From Coriobacteriia bacterium (GTDB lineage: Bacteria > Actinomycetota > Coriobacteriia > Anaerosomatales > PALSA-660): a DNA stretch of 6,027 nucleotides. Each line of letters begins with the position of its first letter. Position 1 is the first letter of the stretch. The position numbers and the translations under genes were made by a program. Positions 1-5,613 of this stretch are shown piece by piece. The notes below the pieces were generated by a model that worked only from the letters and a program-made list of their open reading frames with translations, searched no databases and was not told where the DNA came from. Where the stretch lies: contig PKWR01000065.1 in the NCBI GenBank assembly GCA_003133285.1, positions 1 through 6,027 on the forward strand. The letters run 5' to 3'.

Positions 1-286
1 CGGCCCGCCGGAGTCCGCGCCGTTCCACGATGGCGAGACCTGGCACAACTTCGCCGCGCGCATCGACGCCGCGGCCGAGCGCATCGAGACCTGCGGCCCG
101 CGCATCGCCGTCGTCGCACACGGAGGCGTCGTCCGGGCGTTGCTGGCGCACTGGCTGCAGCTTCCCGAGTCCGCCGCCTGGCGCTTCGCGGTCCCCAACG
201 CCTCGGTCGCCACCATCACGTTGTGGGACGGCACGGGGACGCTCCGCACGTTCGGGGTCGAGCCGTGCGGGGAGTGCGAGGCCTGA
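1..286 (+). CDS. Histidine phosphatase family protein (phosphoglycerate mutase-like), C-terminal part
   Basis: This is the last 94 codons of a gene whose start lies left of the window; the frame begins at base 2 and ends at TGA 284-286. The visible part matches the C-terminal half of the histidine phosphatase superfamily. It has a GET segment (visible residues 11-13), where the family's GES/GET glutamate acts as acid/base, then VVAHGGVVRALLAHWL (37-52) with the second catalytic histidine at visible residue 40, then the PNASV motif (65-69) that follows the core in these enzymes. The phosphohistidine RHG motif would be in the missing N-terminus. Members include phosphoglycerate mutases, alpha-ribazole phosphatase (CobC) and broad-specificity phosphatases; the visible part cannot separate them. 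The Cys-containing tail (CGECEA) is unremarkable. Its stop codon is followed immediately by the start region of the membrane protein gene, so the two are probably co-transcribed. The family call is firm; the substrate is unknown. Confidence 0.88.
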   Translation, partial: GPPESAPFHDGETWHNFAARIDAAAERIETCGPRIAVVAHGGVVRALLAHWLQLPESAAWRFAVPNASVATITLWDGTGTLRTFGVEPCGECEA

Positions 287-289
287 GTG

Positions 290-844
290 ATGAGACGCCT
301 GCACTTCGACACCGACGCCGCGATCTGGTTCGCGGTCGCGTTCATGGCAGCGGCCTTCGGGATCCTGCCCGTGATGCTCGCCGTGCTCGCCGCCACGGGA
401 TCCCCGCTCGGCTTGGTCGGCTACGCCGCGGTCAACGCGGGCGTCCAGCTGGCGGCGTTCGGCGTGGCCGCGGCGCTGCTCGTCCGCGCGGAGCCGGCTC
501 GGCGCTTCCGCGACATGCTGTTCACGTTCTACCTGCTGTACCTGGGCGCGGCGTCGGCGATGGCGGTGCTGCAGTTCATCAAGGCGCCGCTGGCGCTTCC
601 GATGGTCCTGGCCTCTCTGCTCGCCCCGTTGACGTTCGGCGCGGTGCAGGTGGTGAGCCTGTCGCCCCTCAAGTTCGCGGAGCCCGACGTGTGGGCCGCG
701 GTCGGAGTGGGCCTGGGGTTCCTCGCCGGACGGCTCTACCTGCGGGCGCGCGGACGCGCGAGTGGCGCGGACGCGGCGGTCGAAGTGACGCCTATGCGCT
801 TGCCTTCGGCCGACTGTCGCGACACAATCAACACCCACACCTGA
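290..844 (+). CDS. Small multi-pass membrane protein of unknown function
   Basis: This encodes 184 residues that I do not recognise. Five hydrophobic segments are visible at roughly residues 10-35, 39-65, 76-97, 101-124 and 133-151, separated by short loops, so it is an integral cytoplasmic membrane protein. The Arg-rich loop 66-74 and the MRRLHF N-terminus suggest both are cytoplasmic. With five crossings, the Arg-rich stretch 148-156 would then be outside, against the positive-inside rule, so one segment may be re-entrant or not cross. The last 30 residues are polar and unlike the rest. No catalytic motif, signal-peptide cleavage site or transporter signature is visible. I chose ATG 290 because GAGG (278-281) sits 8 nt upstream; GTG 287, directly after the upstream TGA, would add one residue. 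The abutting genes suggest co-expression with the upstream histidine phosphatase. The coding call is solid because hydrophobic periodicity and third-position GC are maintained throughout. Confidence 0.8.
   Translation: MRRLHFDTDAAIWFAVAFMAAAFGILPVMLAVLAATGSPLGLVGYAAVNAGVQLAAFGVAAALLVRAEPARRFRDMLFTFYLLYLGAASAMAVLQFIKAPLALPMVLASLLAPLTFGAVQVVSLSPLKFAEPDVWAAVGVGLGFLAGRLYLRARGRASGADAAVEVTPMRLPSADCRDTINTHT
800..828 (+). promoter_or_regulatory. Candidate sigma-70-type promoter for the hisC-aroF-tyrA-aroA cluster
   Basis: A TTGCCT (800-805) is followed after exactly 17 nt by CACAAT (823-828). Each matches the -35 (TTGACA) and -10 (TATAAT) consensus at 4 of 6 positions. The region from about 820 to 840 is a local dip in GC in an otherwise GC-rich window. 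Transcription would start near 835, giving a leader of about 60 nt before the hisC ATG. The elements lie inside the 3' end of the membrane protein gene, which encodes a polar, poorly structured tail there. This is pattern matching only; 4/6 matches can occur by chance. Confidence 0.35.
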
Positions 845-894
845 CGCGCGCTCCTCGTACCAGCGGGGCGAACGCCGCAGGCGGAAGGAGACAC

Positions 895-1995
895 ATGGAC
901 TGGGACGCGTTCATACGACCTGAACTGCAGGGTATGACGCCGTACGCGCCCGGTCTCCGTCCCGAGCAGGTCCGCGAGCGCAGCGGCCGCGACGACGTCC
1001 TCAAGCTCTCCAGCAACGAGTACCCGCTCGGCCCCGTGCCCGCCGCTGTCGAGGCGATGACGGCCGCCCTCTCCGAGCTCAACCGCTACCCGGACGGCGC
1101 GTGCACCGAGCTTCGCAAGCGCCTCGGCATGCACTGGCACGTCGAGCAAGAGGTCATCTCGGTGTCCAACGGCAGCAACGAGCTCCTTCGCCTGTTGGGG
1201 CAGGCGTTGCTGCGACCGGGTGACGAGGTCGTCCACGCCTGGCCCAGCTTCGTCGTCTACCCGACCGTGGCGCGCATGTACGGCGCGAAGCCGGTGGCGG
1301 TCCCGCTGACCTCGGACCTGCGCCACGACCTTCCGGCGATGCTCGCCGCGATCACGCCGGCGACCCGCATGGTCGTGCTGTGCAACCCCAACAACCCGAC
1401 CGGGACCATCTACACGCGGTCCGAGTTCCAGTCCTTCCTCGCGGCGGTGCCCGCGCACGTGCTCGTCGTCATCGACGAGGCCTACTTCGAGTTCGCCGAC
1501 GACGCCTGCTATCCCGACGGTCTGGCCTACTTCGACGGCGAGCGCCCGCTGGCGGTCCTGCGCACCTTCTCCAAGATATACTCGCTCGCGGGGCAGCGCG
1601 TCGGCTACGGCTTCCTGCCCGAGCCGCTGCGCGCGGCCATCGACAAGGTCCGCGAGCCCTTCAACGTCAACTCGGTCGGCCAAGCGGGCGCGATCGCCTC
1701 GCTCGCCGTCCAACAGGAGATCGTCCGTCGCAAGCACGAGAACCGTGAGCAGAAGACCTACCTCTATTCGTGCTTCGACCGGTTGGGTATCGGCTACGTG
1801 CCGTCCCAGGCCAACTTCGTCTGGATGAAGACGGAGCGACCGGTCGAAGTGTTCGAGGCGCTCCTCCAGGAGGGCATCATCGTGCGGGACTTCGGGAACA
1901 CACCCGCCCTTCGGATGAGCATGGGGACCCCTGACGACATGCGGGCGGTCGAGTCCGCACTGGAACGGATCGTGAAGCGGCTGGGCAGTATCTGA
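895..1995 (+). CDS. hisC: Histidinol-phosphate/aromatic aminotransferase (HisC family)
   Basis: A PLP-dependent class I/II (fold type I) aminotransferase of 366 residues, a normal HisC length, acting in the cytosol. HisC converts imidazole acetol phosphate plus glutamate to histidinol phosphate; several relatives also transaminate phenylpyruvate, hydroxyphenylpyruvate or prephenate. Visible family marks in order are PYAPG with Tyr17, SSNEYPLGP (39-47), SNGSNELLRLL (91-101), NPNNPTG (164-170), VIDEAY with Asp194 for the PLP ring nitrogen and Tyr197, TFSK with the Schiff-base Lys227, LAGQRVGYG with Arg235 for the PLP phosphate, and LRMSMGTP with Arg340 for the substrate carboxylate. ATG 895 follows GGAAGGAG (883-890) after 4 nt, and the HisC N-terminus begins here; the frame is open further upstream only as a shadow. 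The setting beside aroF, tyrA and aroA, with no his genes in view, favours an aromatic aminotransferase role in addition to or instead of histidine synthesis. CobD (threonine-phosphate decarboxylase), a relative, is less likely given the context. Confidence 0.92.
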   Translation: MDWDAFIRPELQGMTPYAPGLRPEQVRERSGRDDVLKLSSNEYPLGPVPAAVEAMTAALSELNRYPDGACTELRKRLGMHWHVEQEVISVSNGSNELLRLLGQALLRPGDEVVHAWPSFVVYPTVARMYGAKPVAVPLTSDLRHDLPAMLAAITPATRMVVLCNPNNPTGTIYTRSEFQSFLAAVPAHVLVVIDEAYFEFADDACYPDGLAYFDGERPLAVLRTFSKIYSLAGQRVGYGFLPEPLRAAIDKVREPFNVNSVGQAGAIASLAVQQEIVRRKHENREQKTYLYSCFDRLGIGYVPSQANFVWMKTERPVEVFEALLQEGIIVRDFGNTPALRMSMGTPDDMRAVESALERIVKRLGSI

Positions 1996-1996
1996 A

Positions 1997-2024
1997 CCCC
2001 CGCCGCGCGGTCCGGATGCGGGGG
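1997..2024 (+). other. Hairpin in the hisC-aroF gap
   Basis: CCCCCGC (1997-2003) is perfectly complementary to GCGGGGG (2018-2024), forming a 7-bp all-GC stem with a 14-nt loop, 1 nt after the hisC stop codon. No T-tract follows, so it is not a canonical intrinsic terminator. A competing small hairpin, GGGA (2023-2026) with TCCC (2033-2036), overlaps its right arm. It could stabilise a 3' end, pause polymerase or be incidental in GC-rich DNA. Confidence 0.3.
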
Positions 2025-2045
2025 GAGGGTGTTCCCGGCACGCAC

Positions 2046-2067
2046 GACAACGACCGCTGACAACGAC
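2046..2067 (+). repeat. 9-bp direct repeat GACAACGAC upstream of aroF
   Basis: GACAACGAC occurs at 2046-2054 and again at 2059-2067, separated by CGCT (13-bp period). It lies between the hairpin and the aroF ribosome binding site (GAGGAAGAGG, 2072-2081). Two tandem copies a little over one helical turn apart could be a protein-binding site in DNA or RNA, but no known operator is recognised. Confidence 0.35.
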
Positions 2068-2089
2068 GGATGAGGAAGAGGCCGCAACC

Positions 2090-3103
2090 ATGCTCATCGT
2101 GATGAGGGACCACGCGTCCCCTGAAGAGATCCAGCACGTCGTCGACCACCTGCACGCCTCCGGTGCGGAGACCCACCTGTCGCAGGGCGAGGTCAAGACC
2201 GTCATCGGCGTGATCGGCGAGCGCGAGCTCATCTACACCCTGGACATGGAGGGCTTCCCCGGAGTCTCCGAGGTCATCCGCGTCCTGAAGCCCTACAAGC
2301 TGGCCGGCCGGGAGTTCCAGTCCGAGGACACGGTGGTCAAGGTCGGCCCCGCGGCCGTGGGCGGCGGTACGTTCGCCGTCATCGCGGGGCCGTGCTCCGT
2401 GGAGTCCGAGGAGCAGATGCTCACCGTCGCCAAGGCCGTGAAGGCCGCCGGCGCGACGATGCTGCGCGGCGGCGCCTACAAGCCGCGCTCGAGCCCGTAC
2501 GCCTTCCAGGGCATGGGCCTCGACGGCCTGAAGCTCCTGCGCGAGGCCGGCGACGCGTCGGGCCTGCCGGTGGTCACCGAGGTGCTCGACGTCCGCGACG
2601 CCGAGACCGTGGCCGAGTGGGCCGACGTGCTGCAGGTCGGCGCGCGCAACATGCAGAACTTCATGATGCTCGAGGAGCTCGGGCGCATGAGGAAGCCGGT
2701 GCTGCTCAAGCGCGGGCTCTCCGCCACGATCGAGGAGGTCCTCTCGAGCGCGGAGTACATCCTCAAGGGCGGCAACCGCGACGTCATCCTGTGCGAGCGC
2801 GGCATCCGTACCTTCGAGACCTACACGCGCAACACGCTCGACCTCGCCGCCGTGGCGGCGTTCAAGGTGCTCACGCACCTGCCGGTGATCGTCGACCCGT
2901 CGCACGCCACCGGTCGCCGCGATCTGATCGCGCCGATGTCGCGCGCCGCGGTGTTCGCGGGCGCCGACGGCCTGATCATCGAAGTGCACCCGGACCCGGA
3001 GCACGCGCTGTGCGACGGCCCGCAGTCGCTCGACATCCCGTCGTTCGAGAAGCTGTCCGCCTCGCTGACGCCGCTCGTGGAGTTCGAGGGGAAGCGGCGG
3101 TGA
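2090..3103 (+). CDS. aroF: 3-deoxy-7-phosphoheptulonate (DAHP) synthase, type I-beta with N-terminal regulatory domain
   Basis: Catalyses the first shikimate pathway step, PEP plus erythrose 4-phosphate to DAHP, as a metal-dependent cytosolic enzyme. At 337 residues it matches the Thermotoga maritima-type enzyme (about 338). Residues 1-70 form a ferredoxin-like domain (MLIVMRDHAS start), which in that enzyme mediates tyrosine feedback inhibition. The (beta/alpha)8 barrel follows: AGPCSVES (99-106), RGGAYKPRSSPYAFQG (126-141), GARNMQNF (184-191), LLKRG (205-209), VDPSHATG (268-275) and IIEVHPDPE (296-304). The expected metal ligands Cys102, His272, Glu298 and Asp309 are all present, at the numbering I recall for T. 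maritima. PEP/E4P contacts such as Lys131, Arg133, Lys207 and Arg208 are also present. ATG 2090 has GAGGAAGAGG (2072-2081) 8 nt upstream. The last codons overlap the GTG start of tyrA by 4 nt, so translation is coupled. The DAHP synthase family also includes the related KDO8P synthases, but the N-terminal domain and gene context argue against that. Confidence 0.96.
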   Translation: MLIVMRDHASPEEIQHVVDHLHASGAETHLSQGEVKTVIGVIGERELIYTLDMEGFPGVSEVIRVLKPYKLAGREFQSEDTVVKVGPAAVGGGTFAVIAGPCSVESEEQMLTVAKAVKAAGATMLRGGAYKPRSSPYAFQGMGLDGLKLLREAGDASGLPVVTEVLDVRDAETVAEWADVLQVGARNMQNFMMLEELGRMRKPVLLKRGLSATIEEVLSSAEYILKGGNRDVILCERGIRTFETYTRNTLDLAAVAAFKVLTHLPVIVDPSHATGRRDLIAPMSRAAVFAGADGLIIEVHPDPEHALCDGPQSLDIPSFEKLSASLTPLVEFEGKRR

Positions 3104-4230
3104 CCCGCCCGTTCGACACCGTCGTCGTCATAGGCGTCGGGCTGATGGGCGGTTCGCTGGCGGCCGCGCTGCGTGCGCTGCCCGAGCCTCCGCGTGTGGT
3201 CGGCATCGACGCGGACGAGCGCACGCGCCAGATCGCCCGCGACCGCGGCATCGTCCATGAGGCGTTCGGGCCGGCGGAGGCCGACGCGGCGCTGCTCGCC
3301 GCGGAGCTCGTCGTGCTGGCGACTCCGGTCGCCGCCGCGGGGGAGTGGCTCGCCCGGCTGGGCAAGCTCGGCTACGCGGGAGTGGTCACCGACGTCGCCT
3401 CCACGAAGGCGGGCATCACCGCCGATGCGCACCGGCTGCTCGGACATGGCGCCACGTTCATCGGCGGGCACCCGATGGCCGGGTCCGAACGCAGCGGCAT
3501 CGACGCCGCCGACCCGGAGCTCTTCCGCGGCGCCTACTACGTCCTGTGCACTTCCGACGCCACGCCCGCCGACGCCTACAGCCGCCTGCACCAGCTCGTG
3601 ACCTCCATCGGCGCGCGCGCCATCGCCATCGCGCCGGACGCGCACGACCGGGCAGTCGCGGCGATCAGCCACGCGCCGCACGTCGCGGCCTCCGCGCTGA
3701 CCAACCTGGCCGCGGAGCGTGCGGGGGACGGCGAGAACGTCCTGCGCCTCGCCGCGGGCGGGTTCAAGGACATGACACGCATCGCCGCGGGCTCGCCCGA
3801 CCTGTGGGCCGGCATCTGCCTCGACAACCGCGACGCCGTGATCACCGCCCTCGGTGACCTCTCGTCCCAGCTGGACGGCTTCTCCCGGCTGCTCGAGTCG
3901 GGCGACCGCCCGGGCCTTTGCGCGTGGCTCGACCGCGCGGCGCAGGTCAGGCGCGCGCTGCCCGCCCAGTGGGTGCCGGCGTCCGCGCAGCTGCGTGAGC
4001 TGACGGTGGCGATGAGCGACCGTCCCGGTGCCGTGGGCGCGATCACGCAGGCGGCGGCGCGCGCGGGATGCAACGTCGAGGACATCGAGATCGACCACGT
4101 CACCGAAGATACCGCGCTCCTGCGTCTCGTCCTCACCGACGAGGGCGACGTCGACGCGCTCGTGAGCGGGCTGCGCGACGACGGGTTCGACGTCACGCTA
4201 AGCCCACTCGACGCGGAGGCGCAGGCATGA
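3100..4230 (+). CDS. tyrA: Prephenate (or arogenate) dehydrogenase with C-terminal ACT domain
   Basis: Oxidatively decarboxylates prephenate to 4-hydroxyphenylpyruvate (or arogenate to tyrosine) on the tyrosine branch, in the cytosol. The product is 376 residues. The N-terminal Rossmann fold shows VVVIGVGLMGGSL (8-20); an acidic VVGIDAD at the end of the second strand (Asp37, Asp39) favours NAD+ over NADP+. TyrA motifs follow: TDVASTK (97-103) with Ser101, IGGHPMAGSE (121-130) with catalytic His124, ISHAPHV (189-195), and GGFKDMTRIA (220-229) with Arg227 for substrate binding. Residues about 298-367 (ELTVAMSDRPGAVGAI onward) form an ACT domain, the usual site of amino acid feedback. The GTG start at 3100 is supported by GAGGGG (3086-3091) 8 nt upstream, by a Rossmann strand starting 7 residues in, and by the 4-nt overlap with aroF; the open frame further upstream is a shadow of aroF. 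Its stop overlaps the aroA ATG (ATGA, 4227-4230). The prephenate/arogenate preference cannot be read from the sequence. Confidence 0.95.
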   Translation: MTRPFDTVVVIGVGLMGGSLAAALRALPEPPRVVGIDADERTRQIARDRGIVHEAFGPAEADAALLAAELVVLATPVAAAGEWLARLGKLGYAGVVTDVASTKAGITADAHRLLGHGATFIGGHPMAGSERSGIDAADPELFRGAYYVLCTSDATPADAYSRLHQLVTSIGARAIAIAPDAHDRAVAAISHAPHVAASALTNLAAERAGDGENVLRLAAGGFKDMTRIAAGSPDLWAGICLDNRDAVITALGDLSSQLDGFSRLLESGDRPGLCAWLDRAAQVRRALPAQWVPASAQLRELTVAMSDRPGAVGAITQAAARAGCNVEDIEIDHVTEDTALLRLVLTDEGDVDALVSGLRDDGFDVTLSPLDAEAQA

Positions 4231-5534
4231 TCTTCACGGCGCTCCCGGCGTCGGGCCCGCTCACCGGCACGATCCGCGTGCCGGGCGACAAGTCGATCTC
4301 GCACCGCGCTGTCCTCTTCGCCGCGATGGCGGAGGGCACCAGCCGGCTGACCGGCGTGCTCGATTCGGCCGACGTCCGCTCCACGCTCGCCGCCGTCACG
4401 GCCCTGGGCGCCGAGGTGGAGGTCGCACGGCCGCGAGGCCACGGCCTGGACATCACCGTCACCGGATGGGGGGTCGAGGGCCCGCACCAGCCGGCCTCCG
4501 TCATCGACTGCGGCAACAGCGGCACCACCTGCAGGCTGCTGATGGGCGTCCTCGCGCCATGGCCCGTGACCGTCACGCTCGACGGCGACGCGTCGCTGCG
4601 CACGCGCCCGATGCGTCGCGTCACCGAGCCGCTGACTTTGATGGGAGCGGGCTTCACTACCACCGACGGGCACCTGCCCGTGACCATCGAGGGCGGGGTC
4701 CTGCGCGCCCTGCGCTACGAGTCGCCGGTCGCGAGCGCCCAGGTCAAGACTGCGATCCTGCTCGCCGGCCTGGGAGCGGAGGGCGTGACGACCGTGATCG
4801 AGCCCGCGCCGAGCCGCGACCACACCGAGCGGCTCCTGCCCGCCTTCGGCGTCGGCGTGGGGTGCGACCACGCGACGCACTCCTGCTGGGTCGACGGTCC
4901 CGAGGAGCTCGCCGCGCGCGACGTCACCGTTCCGGCCGACCCGTCGTCGGCCGCGTTCCTCGCGGGAGCCGCGGTCATCGTTCCCGGCAGCGAGGTGCTG
5001 CTGCGAGACGTCGCGCTCAATCCGACGCGCACGGGCTTCCTGCGCGTGCTCGAGCGCATGGGCGCGCGCACGGAGACCGTGCTGGAGGGCGCGACCGGGG
5101 CCGAGCCCACCGGCGTGGTGGAGATCAGCTATGCGCCCGGACTCCACGGCACCGTCGTCCACGCGGAAGAGGTCCCCTCGCTCGTCGACGAGGTGCCGCT
5201 GCTGGCCGTCGTGGCCTGTGCCGCTGACGGCATCACCCGCTTCGAAGGCGTGTCCGAGCTTCGCGTGAAGGAGACCGACCGCCTGAGCGCGATCGCCGAC
5301 GGGCTCACCGCGCTGGGCGCGACGGTCCGCACGGGCGACGACTGGCTCGAGGTCGAAGGGCCCGCGCACCTGCACGGCGCTCGGCTCTCCAGCCTGGGCG
5401 ATCACCGTCTCGCCATGGCCTGGGCCGTCGCCGCGCTCCAGGCGGACGGCCCTGTGGAGATCGAGGACTGGGAGGTCGTCGACGTCTCGTACCCCGACTT
5501 CGCGCGCGACCTGGCTTCGCTGACGGCCCGCTAG
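4227..5534 (+). CDS. aroA: 3-phosphoshikimate 1-carboxyvinyltransferase (EPSP synthase), class II type
   Basis: Transfers enolpyruvyl from PEP to shikimate 3-phosphate, giving EPSP, the step before chorismate synthase; cytosolic. At 435 residues it is typical in length. Visible motifs are RVPGDKSISHRA (17-28) with Lys22, DCGNSGTTCRLL (94-105), SAQVKTAILLAG (170-181), RDHTE (197-201), ADPSSAAFL (237-245), NPTRTG (265-270), VDEVPLLAV (320-328) with the catalytic acid equivalent to E. coli Asp313 at Asp321, RVKETDRL (346-353) with Glu349 (E. coli Glu341), and GDHRLAMA (391-398). The set RxHxE, GDKS, SAQxK and NxTR is the signature used to define class II, often glyphosate-tolerant, EPSP synthases. 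The active-site loop keeps Gly99 (GNSGTT) rather than the Ala of the CP4 enzyme. ATG 4227 has GGAGG (4215-4219) 7 nt upstream and overlaps the tyrA stop, indicating coupled translation. The paralogous MurA is excluded by the shikimate-type motifs. Confidence 0.97.
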   Translation: MIFTALPASGPLTGTIRVPGDKSISHRAVLFAAMAEGTSRLTGVLDSADVRSTLAAVTALGAEVEVARPRGHGLDITVTGWGVEGPHQPASVIDCGNSGTTCRLLMGVLAPWPVTVTLDGDASLRTRPMRRVTEPLTLMGAGFTTTDGHLPVTIEGGVLRALRYESPVASAQVKTAILLAGLGAEGVTTVIEPAPSRDHTERLLPAFGVGVGCDHATHSCWVDGPEELAARDVTVPADPSSAAFLAGAAVIVPGSEVLLRDVALNPTRTGFLRVLERMGARTETVLEGATGAEPTGVVEISYAPGLHGTVVHAEEVPSLVDEVPLLAVVACAADGITRFEGVSELRVKETDRLSAIADGLTALGATVRTGDDWLEVEGPAHLHGARLSSLGDHRLAMAWAVAALQADGPVEIEDWEVVDVSYPDFARDLASLTAR

Positions 5535-5553
5535 GGGCCTTCCGGCTGGTCCC
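5534..5553 (+). terminator. Weak hairpin at the end of aroA
   Basis: Starting at the last base of the aroA stop codon, GGGGCC (5534-5539) pairs with GGTCCC (5548-5553) as a 6-bp stem with one G-U pair and an 8-nt loop (TTCCGGCT). No T-run follows, so termination by this alone is doubtful; it may attenuate read-through from aroA into cmk or be incidental. Confidence 0.2.
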
Positions 5554-5563
5554 GCTCGGCGTC

Positions 5564-5572
5564 TGATACCCT
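5564..5572 (+). promoter_or_regulatory. Candidate extended -10 promoter for cmk
   Basis: TGATACCCT fits an extended -10 element (TGnTAnnnT), with the hexamer TACCCT at 5567-5572, in the 79-nt gap between aroA and cmk. No convincing -35 hexamer lies 16-18 nt upstream, which extended -10 promoters can tolerate. Transcription would begin near 5579, leaving about 35 nt of leader. This would let cmk be expressed apart from the aromatic genes, as fits a housekeeping kinase. Confidence 0.4.
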
Positions 5573-5613
5573 TCTCAACGGAGTCGGCGCACACCCCTCG
5601 AAGGAGCTCGCGA

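Noticed and set aside
223..894. In-frame upstream extension of the hisC frame
   Set aside because: The extended part overlaps the phosphatase and membrane protein genes in another frame and is Arg/Gly-rich shadow. HisC homology starts at the ATG with a good ribosome binding site.
1577..1582. TATACT, a near-consensus -10 hexamer inside hisC
   Set aside because: No -35 element lies at the proper spacing, and the bases encode the conserved SKIYS segment around the PLP lysine.
1997..2036. Intrinsic transcription terminator after hisC
   Set aside because: The stem is good, but there is no T-tract and aroF follows within the same functional cluster; reported only as a hairpin.
2016..2060. Short 14-codon frame before aroF as a possible attenuator leader peptide
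   Set aside because: It encodes no Tyr, Phe or Trp residues and has no clear ribosome binding site, so it does not fit a translation-based aromatic attenuator.
2392..3099. In-frame upstream extension of tyrA into aroF, resembling a fusion
   Set aside because: The extension is an Arg-rich shadow of aroF. The Rossmann fold begins just after GTG 3100, which has its own Shine-Dalgarno sequence.
736..4098. Other long minus-strand frames (736-2232, 1877-3004, 2821-4098)
   Set aside because: They show the same composition (Arg, His, Gly, Asp and Val-rich, no recognisable domain) and lie fully opposite or mostly opposite real genes. No ribosome binding site or motif supports them.
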